Origin: Plasmodiophora brassicae | Lineage: Eukaryota; Endomyxa; Phytomyxea; Plasmodiophorida; Plasmodiophoridae | Reading direction: 5' to 3' | Assembly (NCBI GenBank): GCA_039704465.1 | Contig: JASFAU010000010.1 | Span: 248,001-312,000, forward strand | DNA length: 64,000 nt | Shown here: positions 52,666-60,872 of the stretch, piece after piece | Layout of the letters: every line of letters begins with the position of its first letter | Position numbering within the stretch: position 1 is the stretch's first letter | Position numbers and translations under genes: made by a program | The notes under the pieces: generated by a model | Database searches by the model: none | What the model was told of the DNA's origin: nothing | What the model saw: only the letters and a program-made list of their open reading frames with translations

Positions 52666-54186
52666 ATGCCGCCGAAACCACGCGTCGCGATCGCGTCCCT
52701 CATCGTGATTGGCCTGTCGGTGTCAGTCGTGCTGGGCGGCGGCCCCAAAGGCCTACGCCGTTCGATGAGTGCCCGGCCGCGGGGCGCAGCACCGGATGTT
52801 ACTCGACGTGAGGATATCGCGACCGGGTCCATGAGGCTGCCACTGGACTGGTGTCCGGGTATCGAAGAACCAGAGCCAGCGTGGAGCTCGTCCAAATCGT
52901 CGTCGGGAACCAAGTTCTTCATCAAGCGAACGTGGTACGCGCTCAAGCGCAAGCTACAGAAGAACAAGTCGAACCGTGACCAAGATGTTGCCGAAGTCAT
53001 GCCTGATCCCGTTCCAGCTCGGCATTCATATTGCCCGACGTCGTCAGCCCGCGACCATGCACCGCTCACGACCGATCCCGTTCCAGCACGGCATTCATAT
53101 AGCTCGACGTCATCAACCCGCGACCCTGCACCGCACACGCCCAATCTCGTTCCAGCTCGCCATTCACTTCACTCGACGTTGCCAACGCGCGACCCTGCAC
53201 CGATCACGCCCGATACCGTTCCAGCTCGCCGTACACGTCGCTCGACGTTACAAACCCGCAACCCTGCACCGGTCATGTCCGATCCCGTTTCAGCTCGGCA
53301 ACCACATCCCTCGAAGTTGTCAACCGGCGAGCCGGAGCTGCTCAAGGACAAAGATGAACGGTCACAAGACAGTGGCAGTGTCTCCGACGTTCATTCATTG
53401 ACTGACGAATCTGACGTCCATTCACTGAGCGGCGAAACCCCTAAGGCAGATCATCGTGGTCCTCAAACGGCGAACGAGCGCGGCGCATGGGTCCCGCATC
53501 CTGACCCGGTCAGCATCAATACGCTCGAGCCCACGTCTGCTATTTCGTCGATGCCAATGTCGGCCTTACAGGACCACCAGCAGCCGCAGTACTCGCAGCA
53601 GCAGCAGCAGCCTCAGTACTCGCAGCAGCAGCCGCAGTACCCGCAGCAGCAACCGCAGTACTCGCAGCAGCAGCCGCAGTACTACAGCTGGCAGTACTCG
53701 CAGCAGCAGCAGCAGCCGCAGTACTCGCAGCAGCAGCAGCAGCCGCAGTACCCGCAGCAGCAGCCGCAGTACAGCTGGCAGTACTCGCAGCAGCAGCAGC
53801 AGCAGCCGCAGTACTCGCAGCAGCAGCAGCAACTGTACATTCAGCAGCAGCCGTACACGCAGCAGCAGCAGCAGCTGTACATGCAGCAGCAGCCGTACAC
53901 GCAGCAGCAGCAGCAGCTGTACATGCAGCAGCAGCCGTACACGCAGCAGCAACCGCCTTACTCGCATCAGCACAGCAACGACGACCGGGACGACGGCGGT
54001 TACCCCCGCAAGCCATGGATCGACGATAACGGAAACGTCAAACCCGATGCGTGGGGCGACACACGCGTCAAGTACTCTGACGATGATGACTCTGGCACAT
54101 CCCTCATCTGTGATCATTTCTATGCATCCGAATATCCACTGCACGAGGCTTATTCGGAATCCCGGGACCACCAGGGCCATCTCTGA
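52666..54186 (+). CDS. secreted repeat protein sharing the N-terminus of the RhoGAP-like family
   Basis: The start at 52666 (MPPKPRVAIASLIVIGLSVS) gives 506 residues. The N-terminal 95 residues follow the family plan: signal peptide, LRRSMSARP at 30-38, then IKRTWYALKRKLQ at 86-98. Instead of the RhoGAP-like domain it has five 23-residue repeats (DPVPARHSY..TSSTRDPAP; 69 bp each, from 53005). An acidic stretch follows, then about 130 residues of PQYSQQQ and QQLYMQQQPYT repeats (53573-53960). A short non-repetitive C-terminus ends CDHFYASEYPLHEAY. The glutamine/tyrosine repeats suggest a disordered, self-associating region. Transcribed opposite to its relatives. Confidence 0.75.
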   Translation: MPPKPRVAIASLIVIGLSVSVVLGGGPKGLRRSMSARPRGAAPDVTRREDIATGSMRLPLDWCPGIEEPEPAWSSSKSSSGTKFFIKRTWYALKRKLQKNKSNRDQDVAEVMPDPVPARHSYCPTSSARDHAPLTTDPVPARHSYSSTSSTRDPAPHTPNLVPARHSLHSTLPTRDPAPITPDTVPARRTRRSTLQTRNPAPVMSDPVSARQPHPSKLSTGEPELLKDKDERSQDSGSVSDVHSLTDESDVHSLSGETPKADHRGPQTANERGAWVPHPDPVSINTLEPTSAISSMPMSALQDHQQPQYSQQQQQPQYSQQQPQYPQQQPQYSQQQPQYYSWQYSQQQQQPQYSQQQQQPQYPQQQPQYSWQYSQQQQQQPQYSQQQQQLYIQQQPYTQQQQQLYMQQQPYTQQQQQLYMQQQPYTQQQPPYSHQHSNDDRDDGGYPRKPWIDDNGNVKPDAWGDTRVKYSDDDDSGTSLICDHFYASEYPLHEAYSESRDHQGHL

Positions 54187-55565
54187 ATTCGCCTGTTGGC
54201 TCAAGATGCCTCAGCGCCTATCTATGTAGGTATCTCCGAATGTTGCGTTTGCGTTTGGTATAGCAAAGTTTGGATTCCTGTGACTCGGTTTTCAAATATA
54301 TACATCCCAGTTCCGGTTGTAAGCGAAAATGTCCTGCATGTCAAAATCACGTTCTCGTGCATGGGAACTTTCGACCGCGACGTCGTCTCTGGCGAAGGTT
54401 GTCTGTCTCAGCCCGAAACACGCGCTTGCCATAGAATATTGCTGACGCACATAAGGCATTTGTCAGCAGTTGGTGCCTCGGGGCTGTGAAATGACTGCTG
54501 CCTACATCGACAACTTAATGACGGGCGCTGTCCCACCTGGCCGCCATGCCATGGATCGGTCAGGCGCGACATGCCCACGATATAATATATAGCTCGATAT
54601 GATCCATCGACATGCGGAAATCATGCATCCTGGAACGTCAGCACTTATTCCGGATAGCTATCCATAACCGAACTTTGATACACCAAGAACATCAAGGCCT
54701 GGATGCGTTCAGGGTCGCGCGCGCTCGAGTTTCTCATTGTCCTCGTGAGAACAGCACGCATTAAATCATAGGTTTGAGGTTGATGAGAGTACGTGCATTA
54801 ACGACATGGTTACGACGACGGCATTAGCGTACGAGAAGGCACCAGGGAGAACCGGCTGTATCGGACTAAGTTAAACACATTGCCCATCGGTCAAGAAATC
54901 ATCCGGCCGAACCCGAAGTTAACAAAAGTCGTCGTCATTTTCTTCGGATCTACTGTATAGGCGGCCGGGCCCGCTCAACTGCGTCCCCGACTTTAATAAG
55001 AAGCCTGAATAACACTGGTAGCAAATCGGCTACGACGCGGAGACGAATTGGTTACCTCAGTGGACACTTTAATTAATTTGGTGATCGGTGACACATCCTC
55101 TACGAGTGACGTCCATACAGGCCGCATGGACAGTATAGCCGAATAGGCACAGCTTTGTCACAACGAAATCGCGACGCGTTAACCGACGTCAGCTTGCTAT
55201 ACCGCCGACATCTGGCACGCTTTGGTTAACAGAGCGCTCGGTAGATATAAGATTCTGACCTGCCAGTCCGTTTGCGCGCTGATCGCTGCTTCGCACGCAT
55301 GGGCGAGTCTTCGTGAATTGTGAGCCATGGCCCATGGGCCACGGCATACAGTGGTGAACACGGGCGCCGGTGGAAGTGCCAGCCCGTCTGTCGTTTATTG
55401 AATTATGCTTGCACTTCTAACGTCTGTACCTGCTTAGCAAGGGACTTGCAAGGAACTGCTGACCATTGCTGGCAGTCGATGAGAAGTTGGTTACCACTGA
55501 ATCGAGTCCAAACGAAATACTCGCTGTCCAGGGACGCCGTTACGAAGTGGTATTGGTACGTAGGT
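54187..55565. other. gene-free stretch, less GC-rich
   Basis: Nearly 1.4 kb with frequent stops in all frames, visibly more A/T-rich than its surroundings. A 97-residue frame at 54196-54489 has weak protein-like character but no recognisable domain. No rRNA, tRNA or transposase is seen. Confidence 0.45.
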
Positions 55566-55737
55566 ACACCCGTTTCGCTCATGGTGACCACGTCACCTTA
55601 AACGCTGACGTCCTCTTCCATCTGAAACGAGCACTCGGTCTAGGGCATACCGGTATGCCCTAGACCGAGTGCTCGTTTCAGATGGAAGAGGACGTCAGCG
55701 TTTAAGGTGACGTGGTCACCATGAGCGAAACGGGTGT
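55566..55737. repeat. perfect spacerless palindrome, 2 x 86 bp
   Basis: Arms 55566-55651 and 55652-55737 are exact reverse complements with no spacer. The centre reads GGGCATACCGGTATGCCC. No mismatch was found across the 86 pairs, so it is either extremely recent or a library or assembly product. Confidence 0.95.
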
Positions 55738-55859
55738 TACAGATGCAGGACCTCAGAGGTAATGACTTATCGACTGTACGATAAACGTTCAAACACTTGC
55801 TGGGTTTATCAGTACTACGCCCCATTTGTGTATGCACCATTGTGCCATTGGGGATAACT

Positions 55860-56936
55860 TCATTTCAAAGCCTCCAACCATTTGGCAAATTCGGGGAGAA
55901 AGAGACGTCCCGCATAGCTGGTACCGCGTATCAGCTCCGCGCACGACTCGGCGACGATGTAGGGACCCAGGCCGCCCGCGAACTCAACGAATGTCAGACG
56001 ATTTTCTAACTGCGACTTGCTCTGCAGGCCAATGAGCTTCTGGGCCAATCCCCGCAACAACTTCATCACCCGGCACCGGCCACGATCCAGTTTCATCAAA
56101 CTGCACTTCGTGAACGGATCGTCGACCCCGCGCGCTTCAATCTGTTCAGAAACGCACGAAACGAAGGCATCCGGGAACAATGGGTGCCCATTGTTCGCCG
56201 CATCCCTAAACCAGCGTTTCAGCAGGAACATGGCGTCGCGTTTCGTATCGGCGTGTCCAGCATTCGGCAACGTGTCGGAATCATAATTTGCCAGCTTCTG
56301 GAGCTCGTTTGCGACATTCATGAACTTGGAAGGATAATACGATGATCGAAAGGAATCACGCAACGCGCCTGGATGGAGACTTGCTGCATCGAACTCGATG
56401 GTACGGATCAGCAAGCGAACAGCTGGGTGCGGGACAACATCTTGAAATGGATTCCGGTGGGCGCTTCCATCACTCGAAGATGTTTGGGCACAGGTGGCAT
56501 CGCCTTGTGTTCGACCATAGTACTCTTCAGAGCTGGACGGCGGCACCAAATTGCGGAAAGGCGACGCCGTGTGGCATGAATGCTGACGTGGAACGAAACT
56601 ATTCGGGGGATAACGATCCGGTTTGTTCGACCGTAATGTGCGTTTGATCGTCGACCACGTACGCTTGGTGAACGTGACAAAAGATGAGGATCTGGACGAA
56701 GATGACGTCGCTGATGGGAAATCCCTACTCAGCCACCTCGGTGGTGACAGCCATGCGGGCCCTGTCTCTGTGCCCGCATCTCGAACATAATCGGTCGCGG
56801 TCCGAGTGCTTTGTCGCGCGCTGACAGAACGGCGTATGCGTGCATGGTCGACGTTGATATTGTCAGTGCTCAGCACGGCTGACGCATACATTGCAATCGC
56901 CAACGCTGAAGCAACGACGTAGGTTTTCGGAGCCAT
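55860..56936 (-). CDS. secreted protein with C-terminal RhoGAP-like domain (best-preserved copy)
   Basis: The start at 56936 (MAPKTYVVASALAIAMYASA) gives 358 residues. An upstream in-frame Met would add 81 residues without signal character. N-terminal motifs are IRRSVSARQ at 34-42 and KRTWSTIKR at 91-99. The domain is at about 165-358: VPHPAVRLLIRTIEFDA, ALRDSFRSSY, TKRDAMFLLKRWFRDAANNG, HPLFPDAFV, LMKLDRGR..VMKLLRGLAQKLIGLQ, NRLTFVEFAGGLGPYIV. Arg197 in FRSS sits at the RhoGAP arginine-finger position, FLLKRWF..HPLFP matches the LLK.FLR.LP.PL.P helix and loop, and LTF.EFA..LGP matches M...NLA..FGP. A host or self Rho-family target is inferred, not shown. Confidence 0.78.
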   Translation of the reverse strand: MAPKTYVVASALAIAMYASAVLSTDNINVDHARIRRSVSARQSTRTATDYVRDAGTETGPAWLSPPRWLSRDFPSATSSSSRSSSFVTFTKRTWSTIKRTLRSNKPDRYPPNSFVPRQHSCHTASPFRNLVPPSSSEEYYGRTQGDATCAQTSSSDGSAHRNPFQDVVPHPAVRLLIRTIEFDAASLHPGALRDSFRSSYYPSKFMNVANELQKLANYDSDTLPNAGHADTKRDAMFLLKRWFRDAANNGHPLFPDAFVSCVSEQIEARGVDDPFTKCSLMKLDRGRCRVMKLLRGLAQKLIGLQSKSQLENRLTFVEFAGGLGPYIVAESCAELIRGTSYAGRLFLPEFAKWLEALK

Positions 56937-57921
56937 GACGTGTCGCGCGGTCGCCTTCAACAGATAACGGCCAGTCGGCAGACAGGACAGTGAGCAGCCT
57001 GGACAAATGCCCGCACGGCGTCTGTGTTGGAGTGAATTTGTTCTCAGTCGTACGCCAAAAATAGTACCAGTACGCAGCAGCATGTATGACGAGAGCCCTA
57101 ATATCCGCAGGGTCCTGTGCGGGCATCGATCCGGAGTGACAGGCTCCAGATTCCGGAGTGATAACGCGGAGATTTCCAAAAGGTTACTTAGGGGAATGGA
57201 TCAGTAGCGACTGAACGCACAACGAGACCCGGGCGAGTGCTACACCTGTGTTGGCGTAATTAACGAGTACGCGTACTCGTTAATTACGCCATAATGAGTA
57301 TGGCCAGTGGACCATCAATGTGATGCATTGTCCAAACGCCCAGTGATATGGCGAGTCTCACACTACCCTGCAGTCGTCCCAACTGCTGAGAGCCAGGTCC
57401 AAAGGGTGTGAACGCATACACGAATGCTCAGATGTGCGAAACTCGCGTACTGCGGCACTCTGACGGTTCCCGGTACCGTTACGGGCCGGGGAGCCCTCTC
57501 TGAAAAGGATAAACCCAACAAATTCCATTTCATACGATTCGATGCCGTACCACGACGTTGAATTTACAGGTGCGTTTACGTGAAAGGGTAAACTGTGTAC
57601 GATACAGAGGTGGGATGTTCGCCACCTAATTGGCATCCCCTGCCAAAAGGATGACATGCGGGAAACCAGCCAACGTTGCCCAGTTCTGTCGTGGCGTCGA
57701 CGACAGTCATGGAGCCTGCTCAAGATTGCCGCCGAAAAGACGGCCTGAGTCAGTCAATTGCCCTTAGAACGGCATCTGGGCGCGTCGAACCCGATACAAA
57801 GCTGGTGAAACGAGAGAGACAAAGCAAACGCCTGGCCTGGCGCGTGAACCCCGTGTACTATGGTGTCGAACTTCGGTTCCAAGGAACAGTGTCGGGGAGG
57901 GGGCGCCTTGTGCCGACAATT
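56937..57921. other. intergenic between two secreted-protein genes
   Basis: About 1 kb without a protein-like frame. It holds a 38-bp perfect palindrome at 57253-57290, the promoter of the gene starting at 56936, and the 3' flank of the gene ending at 57922. Confidence 0.4.
57253..57290. repeat. 38-bp perfect palindrome
   Basis: GGCGTAATTAACGAGTAC, then GC, then the exact reverse complement. It lies 317 bp upstream of the start at 56936. It could form a cruciform or bind a dimeric factor. Confidence 0.9.
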
Positions 57922-59010
57922 TTATTGCGAAGCAAGAATTACTGCATGCGAAGATTTCAGCCAGTTGACGAATTCCGAGAGGAAGCGTCTAATGAGGTCT
58001 TTGGTTTGGAACGACTTATACACCTGGTCACTGGCGTCCGTTGCTAGGCCTTGCGCGATGCTGAATATCAGTGATCCTCTTGACAGGGCTCCCGGTTGCA
58101 GATCGATGAAAGTTGCCTTCTGGACCAGTCCCCGGAGCAATTCAAGGGTACTTGCCCGGCCGCGATCCAGAAACCAAATGCATTCAGAGAACGGAAAGTG
58201 AATGCCCTGTACCGATCGAGTGATGACGCAGTGGATGAAGGCACCCGGAAGCAACGGGTGCCCATTGGTCGCAGTCTGTACCAACCAATATTTCAGAAGC
58301 CGCCAAGCCTTGCGTTTCGTTTGAGCTTCCGAGGCATCTGAAAATCGGTCGTAATTATACGCCAGTTTGTAGAGATCGGCATCGGCCTCGACACTGCTCA
58401 AGGGAGGATCAAGCCGGGATAGAAGGCATTCGAGCAGGCTGGCCGAACCGTTTCGTCCGGAGTCGAACTCGATCGTGTTGATCAGGACGACAACTGGAAC
58501 TGGGACGCCGGTCCCAGAATAGAAAGGGTCGCCATTATGGTGCAGTCCCGCGACGTGCTGTGTATCGCTCATCCGAAGACAGTCAAGATTCCAGTCGGTG
58601 GATTGTTCGCCGCGTGCTGTTTGGATGTCGGTCGCATAGGCTGGTGACGGAAACCGCAAGGTGTCGGGAGTGACCTCGGGATTCAGGTTGTTACAATCCG
58701 GTTTGGTAATCCGTACATTGCGCTTGATGGCTGACCACGTCCGCTTGGATACCTTGACAACAATATTGGAATAGCATGATCGAGGCGGCGCCGGCGACGA
58801 TTCATCGATGTCCGGCCAGTTCCGCGTCATTGGTCCTGTCGAGGAGCCCCCTTGTTGAATAATGCCGGACCCTACACTTCGTCGCCCTCCCATGGAAAGC
58901 TCTAGCCGTGCCCTCCCGTTGTCGGCGACGCCAACGCTAAGCACCACCGGCGCCAAACAAAGTCCAATCAGCAGAATGGACATGTCCTTGCCGTGCGGTT
59001 TCGGCAACAT
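57922..59010 (-). CDS. secreted protein with divergent C-terminal RhoGAP-like domain
   Basis: The start at 59010 (MLPKPHGKDMSILLIGLCLA) gives 362 residues with a signal peptide. N-terminal family motifs are GGRRSVGSG at 41-49 and KRTWSAIKR at 89-97. C-terminal domain: VPVVVLINTIEFDS, SLLECLLSRLD, DADLYKLAYN, TKRKAWRLLKYWLVQTATNG, HPLLPGAFIHCV, STLELLRGLVQKATFIDLQ, SLIFSIAQGLATD. The arginine-finger position is not conserved (LLSRL), and the last block is weaker than in its relatives, suggesting loss of catalysis. The promoter carries two copies of the CGGACTTC core at 59108 and 59202 (reverse orientation on the plus strand). Confidence 0.75.
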   Translation of the reverse strand: MLPKPHGKDMSILLIGLCLAPVVLSVGVADNGRARLELSMGGRRSVGSGIIQQGGSSTGPMTRNWPDIDESSPAPPRSCYSNIVVKVSKRTWSAIKRNVRITKPDCNNLNPEVTPDTLRFPSPAYATDIQTARGEQSTDWNLDCLRMSDTQHVAGLHHNGDPFYSGTGVPVPVVVLINTIEFDSGRNGSASLLECLLSRLDPPLSSVEADADLYKLAYNYDRFSDASEAQTKRKAWRLLKYWLVQTATNGHPLLPGAFIHCVITRSVQGIHFPFSECIWFLDRGRASTLELLRGLVQKATFIDLQPGALSRGSLIFSIAQGLATDASDQVYKSFQTKDLIRRFLSEFVNWLKSSHAVILASQ

Positions 59011-59107
59011 GTCGTGTCGATAGCGGGGGAACTTGCTGCACGAACACGGACAAGCCAATAACGCGCGCAGACAATAGCAAAACGTATTGCAAACGGGTGC
59101 CCTATCG

Positions 59108-59209
59108 GAAGTCCGTACGGCATTCGAGGAGGTTGCGTGCTGTCTGTATCCTGAAGTGCAGGTCAGCCTGCTTCAGAGTCCCGTGCGCATCGTATGCGCG
59201 TGAAGTCCG
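59108..59209 (-). promoter_or_regulatory. two copies of the CGGACTTC-core motif upstream of the secreted gene
   Basis: On the minus strand the sequences AATGCCGTACGGACTTCCGA and GACGCCGCACGGACTTCACG lie about 100 and 195 bp upstream of the start at 59010. They match the tandem repeats at 52392-52506, in the same orientation relative to the downstream gene. A partly matching third copy lies near 59175. Confidence 0.5.
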
Positions 59210-60872
59210 TGCGGCGTCCGGGATGTTTCTCGTTCGGCATCCGCCGCCGCAGCAGGGGCGACGTCGAAGGTCAACTCTACGGCCGGCTGTTGCGAAATCA
59301 GTTGTACATGTGACGCGGGTTGCGGCGTCTAGCGATACCTGAAACCGGGACTACACGTACGTAATTAAGCACACATGCCGTTCCTGTTCAGAGGCGGACG
59401 GTGGGGCGTATGTGCGCGCGGCCGCGGAAAATGCATCTCCTTTAGCTGCAACCACCGCGCCTCGTATCCATTCATCAAGGCTCGCCAGCTGACGGCGCAC
59501 CAAGCATGCTAAACGGCAAATAAAGGCGAATTTTTGCAAGCTCGTTGATTATGCATCCTCTATCGTGTCGATTAATGCGCTTGGCTGGCTGCGCTAAAAC
59601 GTGGCTCTGCCAGTCAAATCCGCAGGCAAGGGTCGGCGTGGTTCGGTTTCGAACCAAAAACCGCCAACCCGAAGCGAACCTGACTAAGAGAGAATCGTGG
59701 ACAGAGTGCTTTAGGTCGCGGTCTATGCAGACAGCTGTCTGTCCAGATTCTTCCGCCAGCGTCATCGGGCGACGCGGCCATAGCGACGTCGACGCTAGCC
59801 TTTGATTCGCTATTGGACGTCGCGAGAAAGATCCAGATAACGCCATGCCTGGACGAGAGGTACTAGCTAGTCCGATAACCACGTGGGACAAGGGATCGTC
59901 GGTGGAATGCGATCGAGTTCATGATCTCACGATGACGCCCCCAACCAGTAGCTACAGGCGCAAGTGACAATTGTCCTATGTACGTACGACATTCTGCGAG
60001 GGCTCACCTGTCACAGGGTTGACATGAGACATCGCAGCTGATGGTGGAATGCATCTAATTTGAGCGTAAGTAGGAGTAATGGGACGGACTCGGATGGGCC
60101 CAAGAATTGAATCGTTGTGGGTGGGAGCAAGAATACCAACTGGAATGGTTCAAGTACGACGTCGGTGACGAGCACCGGCGGTGGACTACAAACCAATCTT
60201 ATCTGTTTCGGGTGATTAAGCCATACCAGCTTGAAGAACTTGCCGGGATTCGATGAGCGACCTGGCATGCGTTAGGATTGTGCCGTACCCGGGTTCGCCG
60301 GCAATGCACCGTGTGCGGATGGAATGCCTGAAGCTCTTTCCAACGAAACCGCTCGTTGTCTGACGTTTAACCGTGTGCCTTGCGGTGCGGTACCCGGCAC
60401 CTCTAAAAAGACGTTGTCCACGTTGGACTGCGAAATTCCTGTTGATCCAAGCGCGCGCATGTTCGCAAGGCTATTCGGCGTTGAAGTTGGAGATAATTGA
60501 CGTACAGAACGCAGATCGGAAGTAGCACTACGTGAACGAAGCCGTGGAAGACCGGGATATCTCGTCGATGAACTGGATGTATGGATGCCTGGACGCGGCG
60601 GCCATTCCCTGTGGGAACCGTCGAAGCCCGCCCCTATCCCTGGCTTTTTTTTATCCCTTAAAATGGGATAATCACTAAAAATAGGTGCCGCGGGCGCCGT
60701 GAGTTTTATCCCATTGCCAAAACCGAAGTGGGATAAAATGTAGTCCCCATCTGAGGCAACTATGACAGCGACATGGAGTTCCTGAGAACATTCCAGAAGT
60801 TGTGGAGGTTGCTGTAAGGGCCTGAAATAGCGCCCATCCACTGCTGTCAGTCAGGGAGGTCAGGGTGCAGTT
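59210..60872. other. no secure gene; flank of the transposase locus
   Basis: A minus-strand frame at 60841-60272 (189 residues, Ser/Pro/Arg rich, MDGRYFRPLQQPPQLLECSQ..) is the only candidate and is not recognised. A minus-strand frame at 60268-60011 begins MPGRSSNPGKFFKLVWLNHP and is also doubtful. The interval contains the TGGGATAA cluster at 60651-60736. Confidence 0.35.
60651..60736. promoter_or_regulatory. four alternating TGGGATAA sites before the transposase
   Basis: Sites at 60651 (reverse, one mismatch), 60664 (forward), 60706 (reverse) and 60729 (forward) form two inverted pairs, each with T/A-rich flanks. They lie 137 to 220 bp before the transposase start at 60873. Possible transposase-binding subterminal repeats or promoter elements. 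Confidence 0.4.

Noticed and set aside
52392..53349. CRISPR-like array (regular 32-34-bp and 69-bp spacing)
   Set aside because: The first array has no distinct spacers and lies in a eukaryotic promoter. The second is an in-frame protein repeat.
53566..54204. 212-residue leucine/arginine repeat protein and an alanine/cysteine repeat protein on the minus strand
   Set aside because: They are reverse-phase translations of the CAG-rich repeat that encodes the glutamine tract on the plus strand.
59600..59720. tRNA-like stretch around GGTTTCGAACC
   Set aside because: No acceptor or anticodon stems could be formed around it. No tRNA gene was found in the window.
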